64,000 nucleotides of DNA from Trichobilharzia szidati (GCA_944472155.2 OX235279.1:137240920-137304919); one strand, 5' to 3'. Shown: positions 1 to 10,940, counted from the first letter of the stretch. The notes: generated from the letters alone by a model not told the origin. A program made the numbers and translations.

Positions 1-1084
1 CCACCATATAACTGCTAAACGCAGTTTATAAAGGTGTGCAGTGCTGCACTTTGTAATGGGGAGGCAGATTCCAAAATACATCTCAGTGGACACAGTACAA
101 GCCAAGACACAGAGTTGAATGTCATTCCATGCTCTCCTCGATGGTAGTGAAAACCGTTGCAATTTGACCGGTTCATGCCTAGTATTTCCTGAATCTATCA
201 GATTCCAGGAGAAGATTTGGGATCCAAAGTATCATTCTGTCTATTCATCACCATTTAAGTGTATACGTTTTCTTAGTCTACAGTATTTCTCATTCAATAT
301 TGGGTGCCACCCTCCACTGTTCAAGCCCAATTGTCAAGCTAAGGTCAGACAGTCATATGCCTACGTCATTCGCCATTGTCTTGTCACGTTTAGTCTTTTG
401 TGCACCACAACCACCGACCGTCGTGGTTCTAGATTTCTTGTCCCGAAATAAATCGTGCATTCCGGACTCGCCTCTGGTCTCCATGGAACGAAGACTGTGA
501 AAGTTACAGGACGAAAACTTGTATCTGCGTACAACGTATCTCACGTAATCATCGGATTACTTCATGTCTCGAAAAAGCATGAATTAGCATCAGTTGTGGC
601 AGATGTTCTGTCACCCACGTGTGGCATTTCGACAGAGCATCATCCAAAATCGAAGAGCATTTTTCTTTCTTTTCATATCTTATGCATTGGTAACATGGAT
701 ATTTAAGCTGACGCTCCCCGGCCCCTTCATGATATTTCGCCCGTAGGTGACTGTTCGTTCCTGCTGGTTCCTCCAGCTGGCTTTCAGTAACGGAAATGAC
801 TTTGTGATAATGACTTGTGGGGTAATCTAACTTGATTACAATGTACTCTCAGAACATGGCACCATAAATAACTGATCACTAGAAATTATCTCTCACGCTG
901 AAATAAACGCAACAGGCAGACAGGCTAAACCGACAACTGGAGTGACAATGACAACAAATGCAACATTTACTGGACAAAATACACGGTACCTTATATGTGA
1001 GAAGCCCTGAGAATTTATTCAAATAGAAATTAATCTGACTGGTTGTTTTGATATGAGAAAGTTAAGCCGTAACTAAACCAAACA
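1..1084. other. No supported gene
   Basis: I find no coding region I can defend. Short open frames on both strands overlap each other (around 119-700) and show no recognisable motif, so I read them as chance frames in AT-rich DNA. Confidence 0.5.
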
Positions 1085-1240
1085 AAGCTGCCCAGACAGA
1101 TATAAGTATAAAACTGGGGCACTGTGGTAGAGCGTAACTCCATTATGGATAAGATTTTATTTTGATAAATCACACAGTGTTGTGCAGTAATATTTACTGG
1201 TGACGTTTCGAGCACGAACTATTGCTCGTAATCATATCAA
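1085..1240 (+). repeat. Dispersed repeat R, copy 1
   Basis: This segment shares an ordered set of words with two other places in the window: a match to CACTGTGGTAGAG, then CCATTATGG, then a run similar to TTTTATTTTGAT, then CAGTAATATTTAC, then TGACGTTTCGAGC. The same series lies inside the foldback insertion at 6614-6797 (reverse orientation) and, more diverged, at 55590-55740. It has no coding capacity. The CGAAACGTC word read on the minus strand recalls the terminal regions of Penelope-like elements, but I cannot confirm that link. Confidence 0.7.
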
Positions 1241-1609
1241 GTTACTCACACAACTTTTTTCCTTCATTTACATACTGAAGTTCTGCCCAGACAGGTCATT
1301 ATGTCAATGCGTGGGTGAATAATGGATTAACGGCCAACTTAGAATCACGTCCCTTCTATCTTTGCTTGAGAATTGGTATTCAATTGGAGTTCTGCGGCTG
1401 TTTTTGGCTTTTCCAAACGAGTTCTGGGCGATGGGTGATTTAAGAGTCCTCTGAAGTAATTAGTCGAGCGTTTTCTTCTCTTCGTACCTATGCCGATTGT
1501 CTTGCCTTCACCATCTTTCATCCATCTATGTTAGTATCTCTCACAGCAACTTAGTTATTTGATATAGTGTTCTCAGGAATCTCTCACATGTACCCTGTTC
1601 TTATTCAAT
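1241..1609. other. No supported gene
   Basis: Intergenic AT-rich sequence. I see no open frame, RNA gene or clear repeat here. Confidence 0.5.
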
Positions 1610-2303
1610 TGTCAATAATAATAACTTATATTTTCATATAAAAATAAATTTACATAAAAATGCATGCCATTTTTACAGGCACGATCAAGTATGATATAAT
1701 GTCAAATTGCATATTGTCTACAAGTTAATAATGTTTGAACAGCTAAATATTTGATATATATATAAATACACTCATTGTCTGACCCATGTCGTATCATTAT
1801 TGAATTAAACAGCAGTCCTCCAGGTTGCGCAGGAAAATCGACTTCGTTTCGTTTTCAACCCGTAGTTGTAGGCATACGATTACCAACCAATATTGAGGTA
1901 AGTACAACGTTTACAAGGGATAGCAATGTAATGTATCATTAATAGATGGATTCATAAAGGAAATACAATGGGAGACTATAATCCCTAGGCTGACAAAGTT
2001 CATTTGCAATGTATAATGCTACCCATATAGGTCTTACTATCATGATGTCCACTTTTGGTTTTGATACAATTATCCACAAGCCGGTTGTTTTTATCTCATA
2101 CCTTTTTGGTGCACAACCGTACCCTATAGAGGATAGGAATAAAATAAGTCGAATCAAATTCATAAAAAGCTATAAAATGTTATGTTTAGTGGAATATAAT
2201 GAGCAAGTGAAGACGTTATTAGAAAATGAATGAGATGAGACACTTTTGCACGTGTTTTCGCTGATATACATTTTTCAGTTCTGCTATATTATCACAAATA
2301 ATA
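1610..2303 (+). repeat. Probable 5'UTR of LINE A
   Basis: Non-coding sequence directly upstream of ORF1. Scattered words recur in order near 35150-35790: TTTTACAGGCA, GACTTCGTT and TTTTGCACGTGTTTTC. This suggests the same 5'UTR family exists twice in the window. LINE 5'UTRs usually carry an internal promoter, but I see no specific motif to prove that here. Confidence 0.45.
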
Positions 2304-4137
2304 ATGGGCAAAAACTCTAACAAGCGTATTCTTAGGAACTCTAGTAATCTAGAAAATAGCTTAAGCTTATCTAGTAACGTATTATCACCCCTAAAATCAG
2401 CTATAGTTAGTAGTTCACCCAATACAAATACTTCCAACATAATGCTAACCCCTGTAATACAGGTGGAAGATATCCTGTCAGCAAAGGCAGAGATTACTAA
2501 CTTAGTCTCTATCATAAACGACATGCAGCTACAAATAAATAACCTCAGGACGAAACTAAATCTACTTGACCCGGTACCAGAAACAATCTTCCATCTTAAA
2601 AAAAGAACTGGGAGATCTCACTTTCCTAAAACTGTTTAAATTGAAGACTAAGCCAACCGATGCTGAAATGGAACATGCTAAGGAGCTAGGGAACGCTATG
2701 GACTATCTATCGAGCGAAGTTGTTAAGAGACTTGCTTCTAAACAGAACGCCATGGTGTACAACATACCTGACAATGAGCCCATAAAGTCGGTTCAGCACT
2801 CCTTGTTAAGGGCTGCAAACCTCTTAAGTACACCCTGTCAGTGTATCAGACTAAATAAAAAAGAGTTAAACCGCACATGTCCCATACTTTTCAGGTTTGA
2901 CAGCTGTATAATAGCAGAACAATTTAGGAAATCTGGGGATACTTTGGCCTCCACCACGAAATTCAAAAATGTTAAGATAGTCTCGGACAAAACCCCCAAC
3001 CAACGACAAGTAGCTAAAAATACCTTAGATACGAAGACGATTATACCACAAATCATGTATAGCATCAGTGCCGAAGTATCGAAGGACACAGAAGCACAAA
3101 GTGACACTTGCATTGCACTAGGTGAACAAGCGACACGCGAAGGTGAAGGGAAACCCAAAAAGGGCAGTAACACCGGAATGAGTCTCAAAGTTCTTGAGAA
3201 CACTCCTAGGAAAGCTACCGACCCCGCACATGAGGTAGACATAGATGCTTCTGTGACAGATAACCTACAAATATCGGCAGATAGCACTGCACCCAGGGCC
3301 AAGCAAGGTAATCTCCCTGTAAAAGCTGAAAAGAAGTCCCCTAAAACAAGGATCTCTCCACAGGCGTCCACATATCTCCCTTGTGACAAGCCCAACAAGC
3401 AGCATGTAAGCCTAAAAAAGAGCTATGCACGCATTACGGCAGGTCCCATAAAGGAGACGGAACACGAGGGTGGAAGCGCTCTTCGTCGAACTAAGGGTGG
3501 TAGACAAACTGTGGATGACAGACTATACGAGGTCAAAACTAACAGCAAAAATAGCTCTATCCACACAAAATCACACTCTAGCAGACACGCAAGAGGAGCC
3601 GAGCTGATTAAACAACAGGGTCAGACCCACGATTTCCGTAATAGCCGAGGTTGTAATATGCCTATGGGCTCATATAACCTGAGAACGGGACCCAGAATAA
3701 ATAATCAAAACACATGGGCTACTAGACGGGACACCACTAGGTACCATATAGATGGAAATGAATACTCCAACCCTCGTAGTAGCTACGTAAAGCCCCATCA
3801 GCATAACGGGTATGGACTGAATCACGGTCCTTCTATGTACATGCACGAAATGAGCCCACAAATGTACAACTGCGAAAGACTTGTCACGCACTACCCTCAA
3901 AACAACCTAGAAACCGGTTATTTCGGCCCTGTAAATAACAATCTGAATAGTGAAACAGATTATCTAATGTCAAGGAATGATTCCAGATACCCGCGTAATG
4001 AGGCCAGAAACCAATATATGCAACAGGATTATTTTCGGTTGCAGCAAACAATAGCCCCTCTTGCAGCACAATTTGTTCAGGGAATAGTAGACACACTGGC
4101 AATGTCTCATCTGAGAATCCCTCGGAACATAACATAG
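2304..4137 (+). CDS. LINE A ORF1 protein, one frame change
   Basis: ORF1 of a CR1-like LINE, presumed to be the RNA-binding chaperone of the retrotransposition particle; that role is family knowledge, since no RRM or zinc knuckle is visible. It starts at an ATG at 2304 (MGKNSNKRIL) and runs about 98 residues, rich in Ser and Asn. At a run of seven A (2598-2604) the reading must move by +1 to continue as KELGDLTFLKLF and on to the stop at 4137. The second part has a conserved block (AMDYLSSEVVKRLASKQNAM, then CPILFRF) that also occurs in the ORF1 of LINE B, followed by a long basic, Lys/Ser/Asn-rich tail. A one-base indel is the simplest explanation for the frame change; programmed shifting is possible but unproven. 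Confidence 0.8.
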
Positions 4138-6611
4138 GCAACCAGGAGTTAGGGATAGTAACAAGAAAACCCACTAATTACCCTCCCAACAAAACTGGTT
4201 TTCTAAAAATTATGCTCTTAAATGCTCGATCTCTCCTTAACAAAATAACTTCCCTTCGCAGCTTGGTATACATGAGACGGCCAACACTGATCCTGGTAAC
4301 TGAAACTTGGCTAACTAATGATATACCTGACACAAAGCTGATAATTGATAACTATGACATCCACAGGAGTGATAGAGTGGACAAAAGAGGAGGCGGGTGT
4401 CTAATATATGCTTCTAAATCTACTGACCCCAATACTTTTACAAACCTAACTATCGACAAACTCCCAGAATCTAAGTGGATAAGCATCAACACAAATGAAA
4501 ATAAAATTCTAGTGGGATGTATATACAGAGCCCCCAGCAGCCCTAAAACGACTGATACGGTTATCGCAGAAATACTAGAGCATGTACCTACCCTGGAATT
4601 CGACTACAAAATAATTTGTGGCGATTTTAACCTTCCCGGAGTGAACTGGGATACCTGCACTGGACCTAGAATCTATGACGAGCTCCTAGAAGCTATAGAC
4701 GTAGGAGGATGGAAGCAGCGTGTACGCCTCCCAACACGACATAACAATATTCTCGACTTAGTCCTCTGCCACAAAATAGAGCCGATGTCGATAGAGGTGG
4801 GGGATAAACTCGACAACAGTGATCACAACATACTGTACTGCACCCTACCTCTTCAACTAATAACTAAACACACACCTAAAAATTCCCCGGTTCACTATCA
4901 ATATAGGGACTATAGAAATGCCGACTGGGAATTCCTACCAACGCTCTTGAGAAGCTCTGACTGGGGTGAATACTTTACCAATGATAACTTAGAAGTAACA
5001 CTTGATACCTTCTACAAGACGGTCAGTTCGGTAAGAGATACAATCGCACCCCTAAAGTCTGCCTTAAGGACACCAACTCTTTTCATAGACCGCAAAACGC
5101 GATTAAAACTAAGGAAATTGAAAAGGAAATTTTATTTATATAAAGAATTTAGTGCATTACACCAGATACATGAAACATTTAAAAATCTTGAGCAGAGACA
5201 TAAAATGAAGGCACAACTCGAGGAAAATAAAGCCCTAGGGGGCGCCTCTAAAACTCAGGAACTCTGCAAGATCCTGCAAAAGCGACTAAACAAGGGTAAA
5301 GAAAATAATGTTGGCCACTTGGAGCATGAAGGTATAATTTATGATGGTCCCCAGATTATTTGTGAACTCCTAAACCAATGGTTCTCCAATAACACCAAAG
5401 CGCATCCGTCTCCAATCCTCGATATAACCTGCAAAAATAACTACGAGTTAGGTGAAATCAACTTTAATATGCAAAATATAGCATCAGCGGTAAAGACACT
5501 AAAAGCTAACGGTAGTTGTGGGATAGATGATATACCATCTATCATTTATAAAAACGGTGGCTCGGATATGATAGTACCATTACTTAGAATATTCACCCTC
5601 TCACTAGTGACTGGGACCTACCCTGAAACTTGGAAAAACACGTATATACTACCTAAGCATAAAGGAGGGGCCAAAACTAGTGCATGTAATTATAGGCCTA
5701 TCAATATAACACCTGTCATATCAAGGACCATGGAGAAAGTAATCGAAGACCAAATGTCAGACTACTTTCTAAAACACAAACTCATCAACCAGTCACAACA
5801 CGGATTCCTTAAGAAAAGATCTTGCGTCACTTGCCATATAGACTTTTTCAACGAAGTCACCTATAGAAGAGATAGGAGAGAACTAATAATTATCCTCTAT
5901 TTCGATATCAGGAAAGCCTTCGACAGAGTCCCACATAGTTTGTTAGTCAGCAGGCTATGCTCACTAGGGATACGCAACCCCCTCCACAACTGGATAAAAT
6001 CATTTCTCAGTGACAGAAATCAGACAACAAAAATTGGCTCGATGACCTCCAGGCCTAGGCCGATTAGCAGTGGTGTCATCCAGGGGAGTGTATTAGGACC
6101 CCTTCTTTTCATTATATACATAAACAGTATATGTGAGTGCTTTAGTATAGGCAAGCCAATACTGTATGCAGATGACTTAAAGGTGACATATACCTGCACA
6201 AACACAGATATCGGTACAACTATGAGCTCCATACATGAAGAATTAACAAAAATGGATATATGGTGTGACACCTGGAGACTTGAGTTTAATGTCGAAAAGT
6301 GTGGCTGGCTCTGCATAGGCTGTCCCAACCTAGAACTCGACCTAGCAATTCAGGGCCACAAAATCCCTAGACTCAAATCTGTGCTAGACCTAGGACTGAC
6401 ATACTCACACAATCTATCATTTTCTGAACATATCTCGAAACAAGTATCGAAATCACGCAGGCTTATTGGTTTCCTACTCAGGAACTTCTACAGAAGTGAA
6501 TCCAGAATACTACTGTACAAGGTTTGTGTGCGCCCACTCCTAGACTATTGTTCATTCATATTTAGTAGTATACGCATAGAAGACAAACTAAAAGTAGAAG
6601 GAGTACAGAGG

Positions 6612-6753
6612 TAATTCCATTATGGGTAAATTTTTATTTTGATAGAGTCTCACAGTGTTATACAGTAATATTTACCGATGACGTTTCGAGTAAATATTAC
6701 TGTATAACACTGTGAGACTCTATCAAAATAAAAATTTACCCATAATGGAATTA
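6612..6753. repeat. Perfect 63-bp inverted repeat with 16-bp spacer
   Basis: Arms at 6612-6674 and 6691-6753 are exact reverse complements as far as I can read, with spacer CCGATGACGTTTCGAG. RNA across it would fold into one long hairpin with no mismatch, which suggests recent origin. Confidence 0.95.
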
Positions 6754-6797
6754 CACTCTACCACAGTGCCCAAGTTTTATTCTTATATCAATGAGTT
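6614..6797 (-). mobile_element. 184-bp foldback insertion of repeat family R
   Basis: This block is absent from the matching site in LINE B (near 27590-27615). It is flanked by a perfect 8-bp direct repeat, CAGAGGTA, at 6606-6613 and 6798-6805, the mark of insertion. Most of it is an inverted repeat (6612-6753); the remaining 44 bp (6754-6797) read on the minus strand matches repeat R at 1105-1130. It looks like a partial R element joined to an inverted copy of its own part. Penelope-like elements often show such inverted ends; hAT-type elements make 8-bp duplications. Which class applies is unresolved. Confidence 0.8.
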
Positions 6798-7225
6798 CAG
6801 AGGTACTTCACGCTGAAAGTACTCGGAACCGAAAACGGCACAAACTACTCTACCAGATGTGAAATTCTAGGACTAGAAACATTATGGTTAAGACGACTGC
6901 GACTAAATCTGGTACTCTTCTATAAACTACTTAACCACATAGTGTATACCCCTACTAATTGTACTCGGTTTTCAGAAGACAATGGATATAACCTTAGACA
7001 CACTCAAGGTACGGTGGCTATAGAACAATGTAAAGCAGCCACCAGGCAAAAATTTTTCATGATTAGGTATGCCCAAATATGGAACAAACTACCTGAGGAA
7101 ATGCGACTAGCAAGCTCACTGGTGTCCTTTGAAAAAGCTCTTAATGACACACTAAGTGGGTTTGTAAGTGATACCAGTGCCAATTCCCATGTAAGAGCTT
7201 CAGAAATTATAGGCCCATTTAATGT

Positions 7226-8023
7226 ATGAACTTAGAGACTACACCTGTTGTTTATAGAAAACCTACATCAACGGGCCAGTACACACATTTTCTCAGCTTT
7301 GTGCCCTTGAAATACAAACGCAATCTAATAAAGTGCCTGGTCCACAGAGCAAGAGAGATTTGCTCGGATGAATGTCTTGACGAGGAGCTCAACAATATTA
7401 AACGTTTGCTAAGTGAGAATGGTTATCCGGAAAAGTTTATTGATAAGAATATGAATCTAAAACCAAAACAATCCAAGGTACCAACAGTTCCAAGGAAATC
7501 CTTGTTCTTACAGATGCAGTTCTTGGGAGACAACACAAGTGAAATACTAACACATCGCCTCAGAAATGCGGTAAAAAGAACATTCCCTGCTGCTCAATTG
7601 CGCTGTATCTTCAAAACCACTCCTCTTCTGCGTTCGGGAATAAAAGACAAACTGCCTAATTTCGCCTCTTCCATGCGTATATACCAATTTAACTGCTCCT
7701 GTGGAGCCAGTTACATAGGCCGTACAATTAGGCGTGTTCCTCGTCGAATTTCCGAACATCACCCTGCCTGGTTAAGCAAAGGTCAAACAAAATCTATTCG
7801 CAGTGCTATTCTGGCGCGTCTTGTGGAGACAGAACACAAGATTGACGTTAATCATGCTTTCAGGGTCATTTACCGCATACCTATGAATCTCAATTTCGCC
7901 TTAAGAGTTCGACTTCTAAATATTGCTGAGGCTGTGGGGATTCACGTTAATAAGCCTAATTTATGCACCCAGAAGAAGTTAGTCCAGTCATTATCATTAC
8001 CTTGGCCATCCAGGTTTGAATAA
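7226..8023 (+). CDS. Penelope-like element C-terminus with GIY-YIG endonuclease, 5'-truncated
   Basis: The open frame encodes the end of a Penelope-like polyprotein: the post-RT linker (VYRKPTSTGQYTHFLSFVP, then LKYKRNLIKCLVHRAR) followed by a GIY-YIG nuclease (MRIYQFNCSCGASYIGRTIRR, then ISEHHPAWL). The YIG triplet, the following arginines and the EH pair fit the active-site pattern. The nuclease is thought to cut the target for priming. The reverse transcriptase itself is missing, so this copy cannot move by itself. The first codons (from 7226 to about 7253) belong to the 3'UTR of LINE A, since LINE B has the same sequence there; Penelope sequence begins at ATAGAAAACC. The frame is intact to its stop at 8023. 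Confidence 0.85.
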   Translation: MNLETTPVVYRKPTSTGQYTHFLSFVPLKYKRNLIKCLVHRAREICSDECLDEELNNIKRLLSENGYPEKFIDKNMNLKPKQSKVPTVPRKSLFLQMQFLGDNTSEILTHRLRNAVKRTFPAAQLRCIFKTTPLLRSGIKDKLPNFASSMRIYQFNCSCGASYIGRTIRRVPRRISEHHPAWLSKGQTKSIRSAILARLVETEHKIDVNHAFRVIYRIPMNLNFALRVRLLNIAEAVGIHVNKPNLCTQKKLVQSLSLPWPSRFE

Positions 8024-8323
8024 TCCAGAATTTTTGTGAATTTTCCCTAATTTTAGTTGATATTCTATCCGCTGTTATATCTTTATTATTATTATAATTT
8101 AAGCATCTTTAATTAACTGCAATAGCATTGATCATACTTTACAAATCGATATTATTTAAAAAAACGCTAATATTGTTATTAACTACTAATTTAAAATATT
8201 CTGTGTATAAAAACATATATATAATTGTAGAGCCTGGAAGAGGAATTTATCGAAAAGAATATTCTTTGCTCGATTATTTTGTTTTTATAGATGTCTGAAT
8301 GAACATTTTTGCAATATTGAAAT
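7254..8323 (+). mobile_element. 5'-truncated Penelope-like insertion in LINE A 3'UTR
   Basis: Comparison with LINE B defines the edges. Up to ACACCTGTTGTTT the two agree; then LINE A has about 1.07 kb of extra DNA; agreement returns at about 8324 (CTTTTGCCTTTATCTATAAT versus TTTTTGCCTATATTTATAAT at 28052). The insert holds the GIY-YIG frame and about 300 bp of AT-rich 3' sequence with a short ATT run at 8085-8098. I could not settle a clean target-site duplication. Confidence 0.75.
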
Positions 8324-9403
8324 CTTTTGCCTTTATCTATAATTTCAGACAAACAAGCAGCAGTCATGAAAATAACACTCATACAAATAAGAGTCGATCG
8401 AATAATGTCTACCTGATACAAAGCCTGAACCATAATCAACACACGAATGAAATATGAGAAAACAAGGTCGAGACTTACCACAACATCACATGGAAGGATA
8501 TAAGTTACTTGGACATTATTTATAATCCACCAACTGGTCTCCTTTCCAAAAGGAATGCGGTGATATTTTATCCACAGTTATGAGCAAATACATAAATCCA
8601 CAGTTCCCGTTGTATACACTCAGTAGAGATTGCAGCCAACAAAGTAATGCATTTAAAGCATATGCACACTTCCCATAATCACGGCGACACCGCGGAATAT
8701 ATCAAAATCGCAGAGTAATCAAACCCAACACGCGATGTAATTAAGTAAATCCGAAAGGCAAACAAGTTGTAGTGCGTATTTGAATATTCGTCCATATGTC
8801 GATCATGATGACAAATCCAAATCACTACCTATACAGCGTCAATAAATCTGGATATCTATGAAATGACGAAAATATGCTGATAGCTGCATCTCAGATCCCA
8901 ATGACTCATTCGATGGCGAAATTCTGCTCCTGCATGCCTCTTTCGACATTTTTGTATGGATTGGTTCGCAGTTACTCAGGTTCCAGACCGAAAAGAATAA
9001 AAAATTCACCAGTTGCTGAATTATAATTACTTCTCTGCATGTTTAACTGGATACTAACTGCTGTGGTGAGCCTTTTGCAGTTTATATTGCTTTAAACATC
9101 GTTTACGGTAAACTGAGTAACGTTTTATAAGCCATTTTTATACTTTTGTGACTAGCCCACCATATCGACCGAATGTAACGCAACACTCAGTTGTTACGCT
9201 CACTTTCAACAAATTCAAACAATAATTGTGCCTAGGATTATGCCATATAAACTGTTTTAACTTATGCAGAGTGTACTTACGGTCAATATTTCATTGTCTT
9301 CCCTTGTATATATATTTTGTGTTAGTGAAAAATTTTAAACATTTTTACTCCATGAATGCATTATTAAATATGCTTACTAATCGTATGTGTAATTTATTAT
9401 ATC
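8324..9403 (+). repeat. LINE A 3'UTR after the Penelope insertion
   Basis: Non-coding. The first part (8324 to about 8660) aligns with 28050-28330 of LINE B, for example the shared CATCACATGGA and ATCCACA words around 8490-8580. From about 8700 to 9400 I see no clear counterpart in LINE B, so an extra segment may be present there. Confidence 0.55.
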
Positions 9404-9890
9404 GATGATGCCTGTCAACTGGAGTCCCTCAAGTGCATAAAGTGGGAATATATTATTGTAAGACGCATTTCATTGTTATATGAGGGAATTGACTTCAAGC
9501 TTCATTTATTTTCCCAAGTATGTGTAATCCATCAAACGCATACTTGGGTTTTTTTGTTAATGCGAAGTCAATATCTCTATATTTGTTGGTGTGTTCCATT
9601 GAATCACCAGTTATCCGATTTTCCCCACAAACTAAAGATAAGATGACAACAACCATGTTATTTAACCGTAAATCATGTAATTTAAATATGTAACTTAAAT
9701 AATTCTTATCCATTCCTATACAACTTGTGTGTCCTATGTTTGAATGAATAAATATGTACCCTATTATATTATCATTACTAACTAAACTTACTATTCGTAT
9801 GTGCAATTTATCGAATTGATGATGCCTGTAAACTGGCGTCCCTCATATAAAAAAATGAGAATATACTATCATTATTATTATTACTAAGTG
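9404..9890 (+). repeat. LINE 3'-end module, doubled terminal box
   Basis: Contains two copies of a terminal box beginning GATGATGCCTGT (9404 and 9818), 414 bp apart, each followed by TCCCTCA and an ATT-rich tail. A near-identical arrangement lies at 52821-53300 with boxes 413 bp apart, and a single box ends LINE B at 28850. The box with its AT-rich tail is evidently the 3' terminus of this LINE family. Doubling could reflect two tandem insertions or an internal duplication carried by a subfamily. Confidence 0.75.
9488..9572 (+). promoter_or_regulatory. Nested stem-loop in the LINE 3'UTR
   Basis: Outer arms ATTGACTTC (9488-9496) and GAAGTCAAT (9564-9572) enclose an inner hairpin CCCAAGTATG...CATACTTGGG (9513-9548). 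The inner hairpin is kept at 52930-52965 and is recognisable but weaker near 28575 and 47005. A structure kept near LINE 3' ends may be the signal bound by the reverse transcriptase, which is inference. Confidence 0.55.
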
Positions 9891-10930
9891 ATATTCGAAG
9901 ATACGACAAAGGAAAGCATGTTAATTTATAAGATGCCCCATAAATCTGTACAGAGCCCACGTGGTCGCATCTCAACAATAGGCTGAGCGAATGGTATATG
10001 TTTAAAGATAGAAGCATGATCTGTCTAGGCGATCATTATTATCTTTTTCAAGATAAAGATTGAAGCCCTCATAGAAATCTCGAGCCGTCCAATTGCATAT
10101 TGCTGTTCCTGCAGAATGCAGCGATTCACCTTAGTGTCCACCACCACAACTACTGATCAGCATGCGCCACCCTCCCTCCTTTTATGATGTTAGGCTCTGA
10201 TTGTTATGGCCACAGCAAATATATTGCTTGGTTCCAGACACGTTCGTACCTCACATTCCAATTCCCTAGCTTTCTTAGTGAGTGCTTCCAATAGATCTCC
10301 ACATACAGATTTATGGACATATTATATGTGTGCATGCGTCCTAATGAACAGATTAGTTTATAAGATGTTAAAAAGAATAGTAAAAAGAATAGGTTTTGTG
10401 AATAGTGGACCAAGATTCAGTAGAACACTATAGTTAGAGTTCAATGTAGGTAGTATGAACTGAAGGTAAGGTCGGTTGGCAGGACTTATTGGACTAAATT
10501 ATCATGACAGTCTTTTATATAGTAAACATTTGACATTGCAAAGTAATCTGTCTACACATATTATAAAAAGATATTAACAGAGAACCAACAGAACTCTAAC
10601 ATTTGGTTAACAATACTGTAGTGTGTGTATACTGAAGAAGCGTAGTTAGTCTGACAGGGAGTAAAGTAAATCAAAATATATATGATAAGAGTGTAATCAA
10701 TATTATAATTCGTATTATCAAAGAATACATTAAGCTCAACAATTGAGTGTTATAAGGAAAACAAGCGTGGTAAAGCAAGAGAACATTTGCTGCATAAATA
10801 TTTTAATCATTTTAAGTATTGTAATGATAATCAAATGTGAAGAATTGATTATGCATAATTACTAAGTATTATTATATTAGTATTGGGACTAGTATGCTTT
10901 CCGTAGTTAATTATTGAAATGTCATTGTCT
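9891..10930. other. No supported gene
   Basis: AT-rich sequence between the LINE A tail and a minus-strand LINE fragment. It may include 3'UTR of that fragment, but I cannot align it with anything else here. Confidence 0.45.
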
Positions 10931-10940
10931 CCACACTCTA

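Larger units (their letters stand above)
4212..7229 (+). pseudogene. LINE A ORF2: APE endonuclease and reverse transcriptase, split by an insertion
   Basis: The replication enzyme of the LINE, which nicks target DNA and primes reverse transcription there. The endonuclease covers roughly residues 1-220: NARSL near the start, ETW, RGGG, GDFNLPGVNWD and SDHN, the usual catalytic signatures. The reverse transcriptase follows: YRPINITP, QHGFLKKRSC, FDIRKAFDRVPH, GVIQGSVLGPLLF and YADD at residues 652-655 (bases 6165-6176). The open frame stops at 6614 because the foldback insertion adds a TAA. The C-terminal part (6806-7229, LRLNLVLFYKLLNH ... GPFNV) continues in the same frame beyond it. The insertion plus its 8-bp duplication is 192 bp, a multiple of three. 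The frame is open upstream of 4212 into the end of ORF1, so the true start may precede this ATG. Confidence 0.9.
1610..9890 (+). mobile_element. LINE A: near-complete CR1-like non-LTR retrotransposon with nested insertions
   Basis: Order on the plus strand is a 5' untranslated stretch, ORF1 (2304-4137), ORF2 with endonuclease and reverse transcriptase (4212-7229), and a 3'UTR ending in ATT-rich repeats near 9890. The element is interrupted twice: by a 184-bp foldback insertion at 6614-6797 and by a Penelope-like fragment at about 7254-8323. After the second insertion the 3'UTR resumes with a stretch matching LINE B (28048 onward). The 5' boundary is set only by resemblance of about 1610-2290 to a second copy at 35120-35790, so it is soft. 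The long open frames make it the best preserved LINE here. Confidence 0.75.

Noticed and set aside
119..706. Open frames of 66-110 codons on both strands
   Set aside because: They overlap each other in several frames and show no motif or splice context.
1130..1240. Hammerhead ribozyme in repeat R
   Set aside because: CGAAACGTC is present on the minus strand, but the upstream core reads GATATGATTA rather than CUGANGA, so the catalytic core is incomplete.
2838..3398. 186-codon minus-strand frame
   Set aside because: It is antisense to LINE A ORF1, and its long openness follows from the codon use of that gene.
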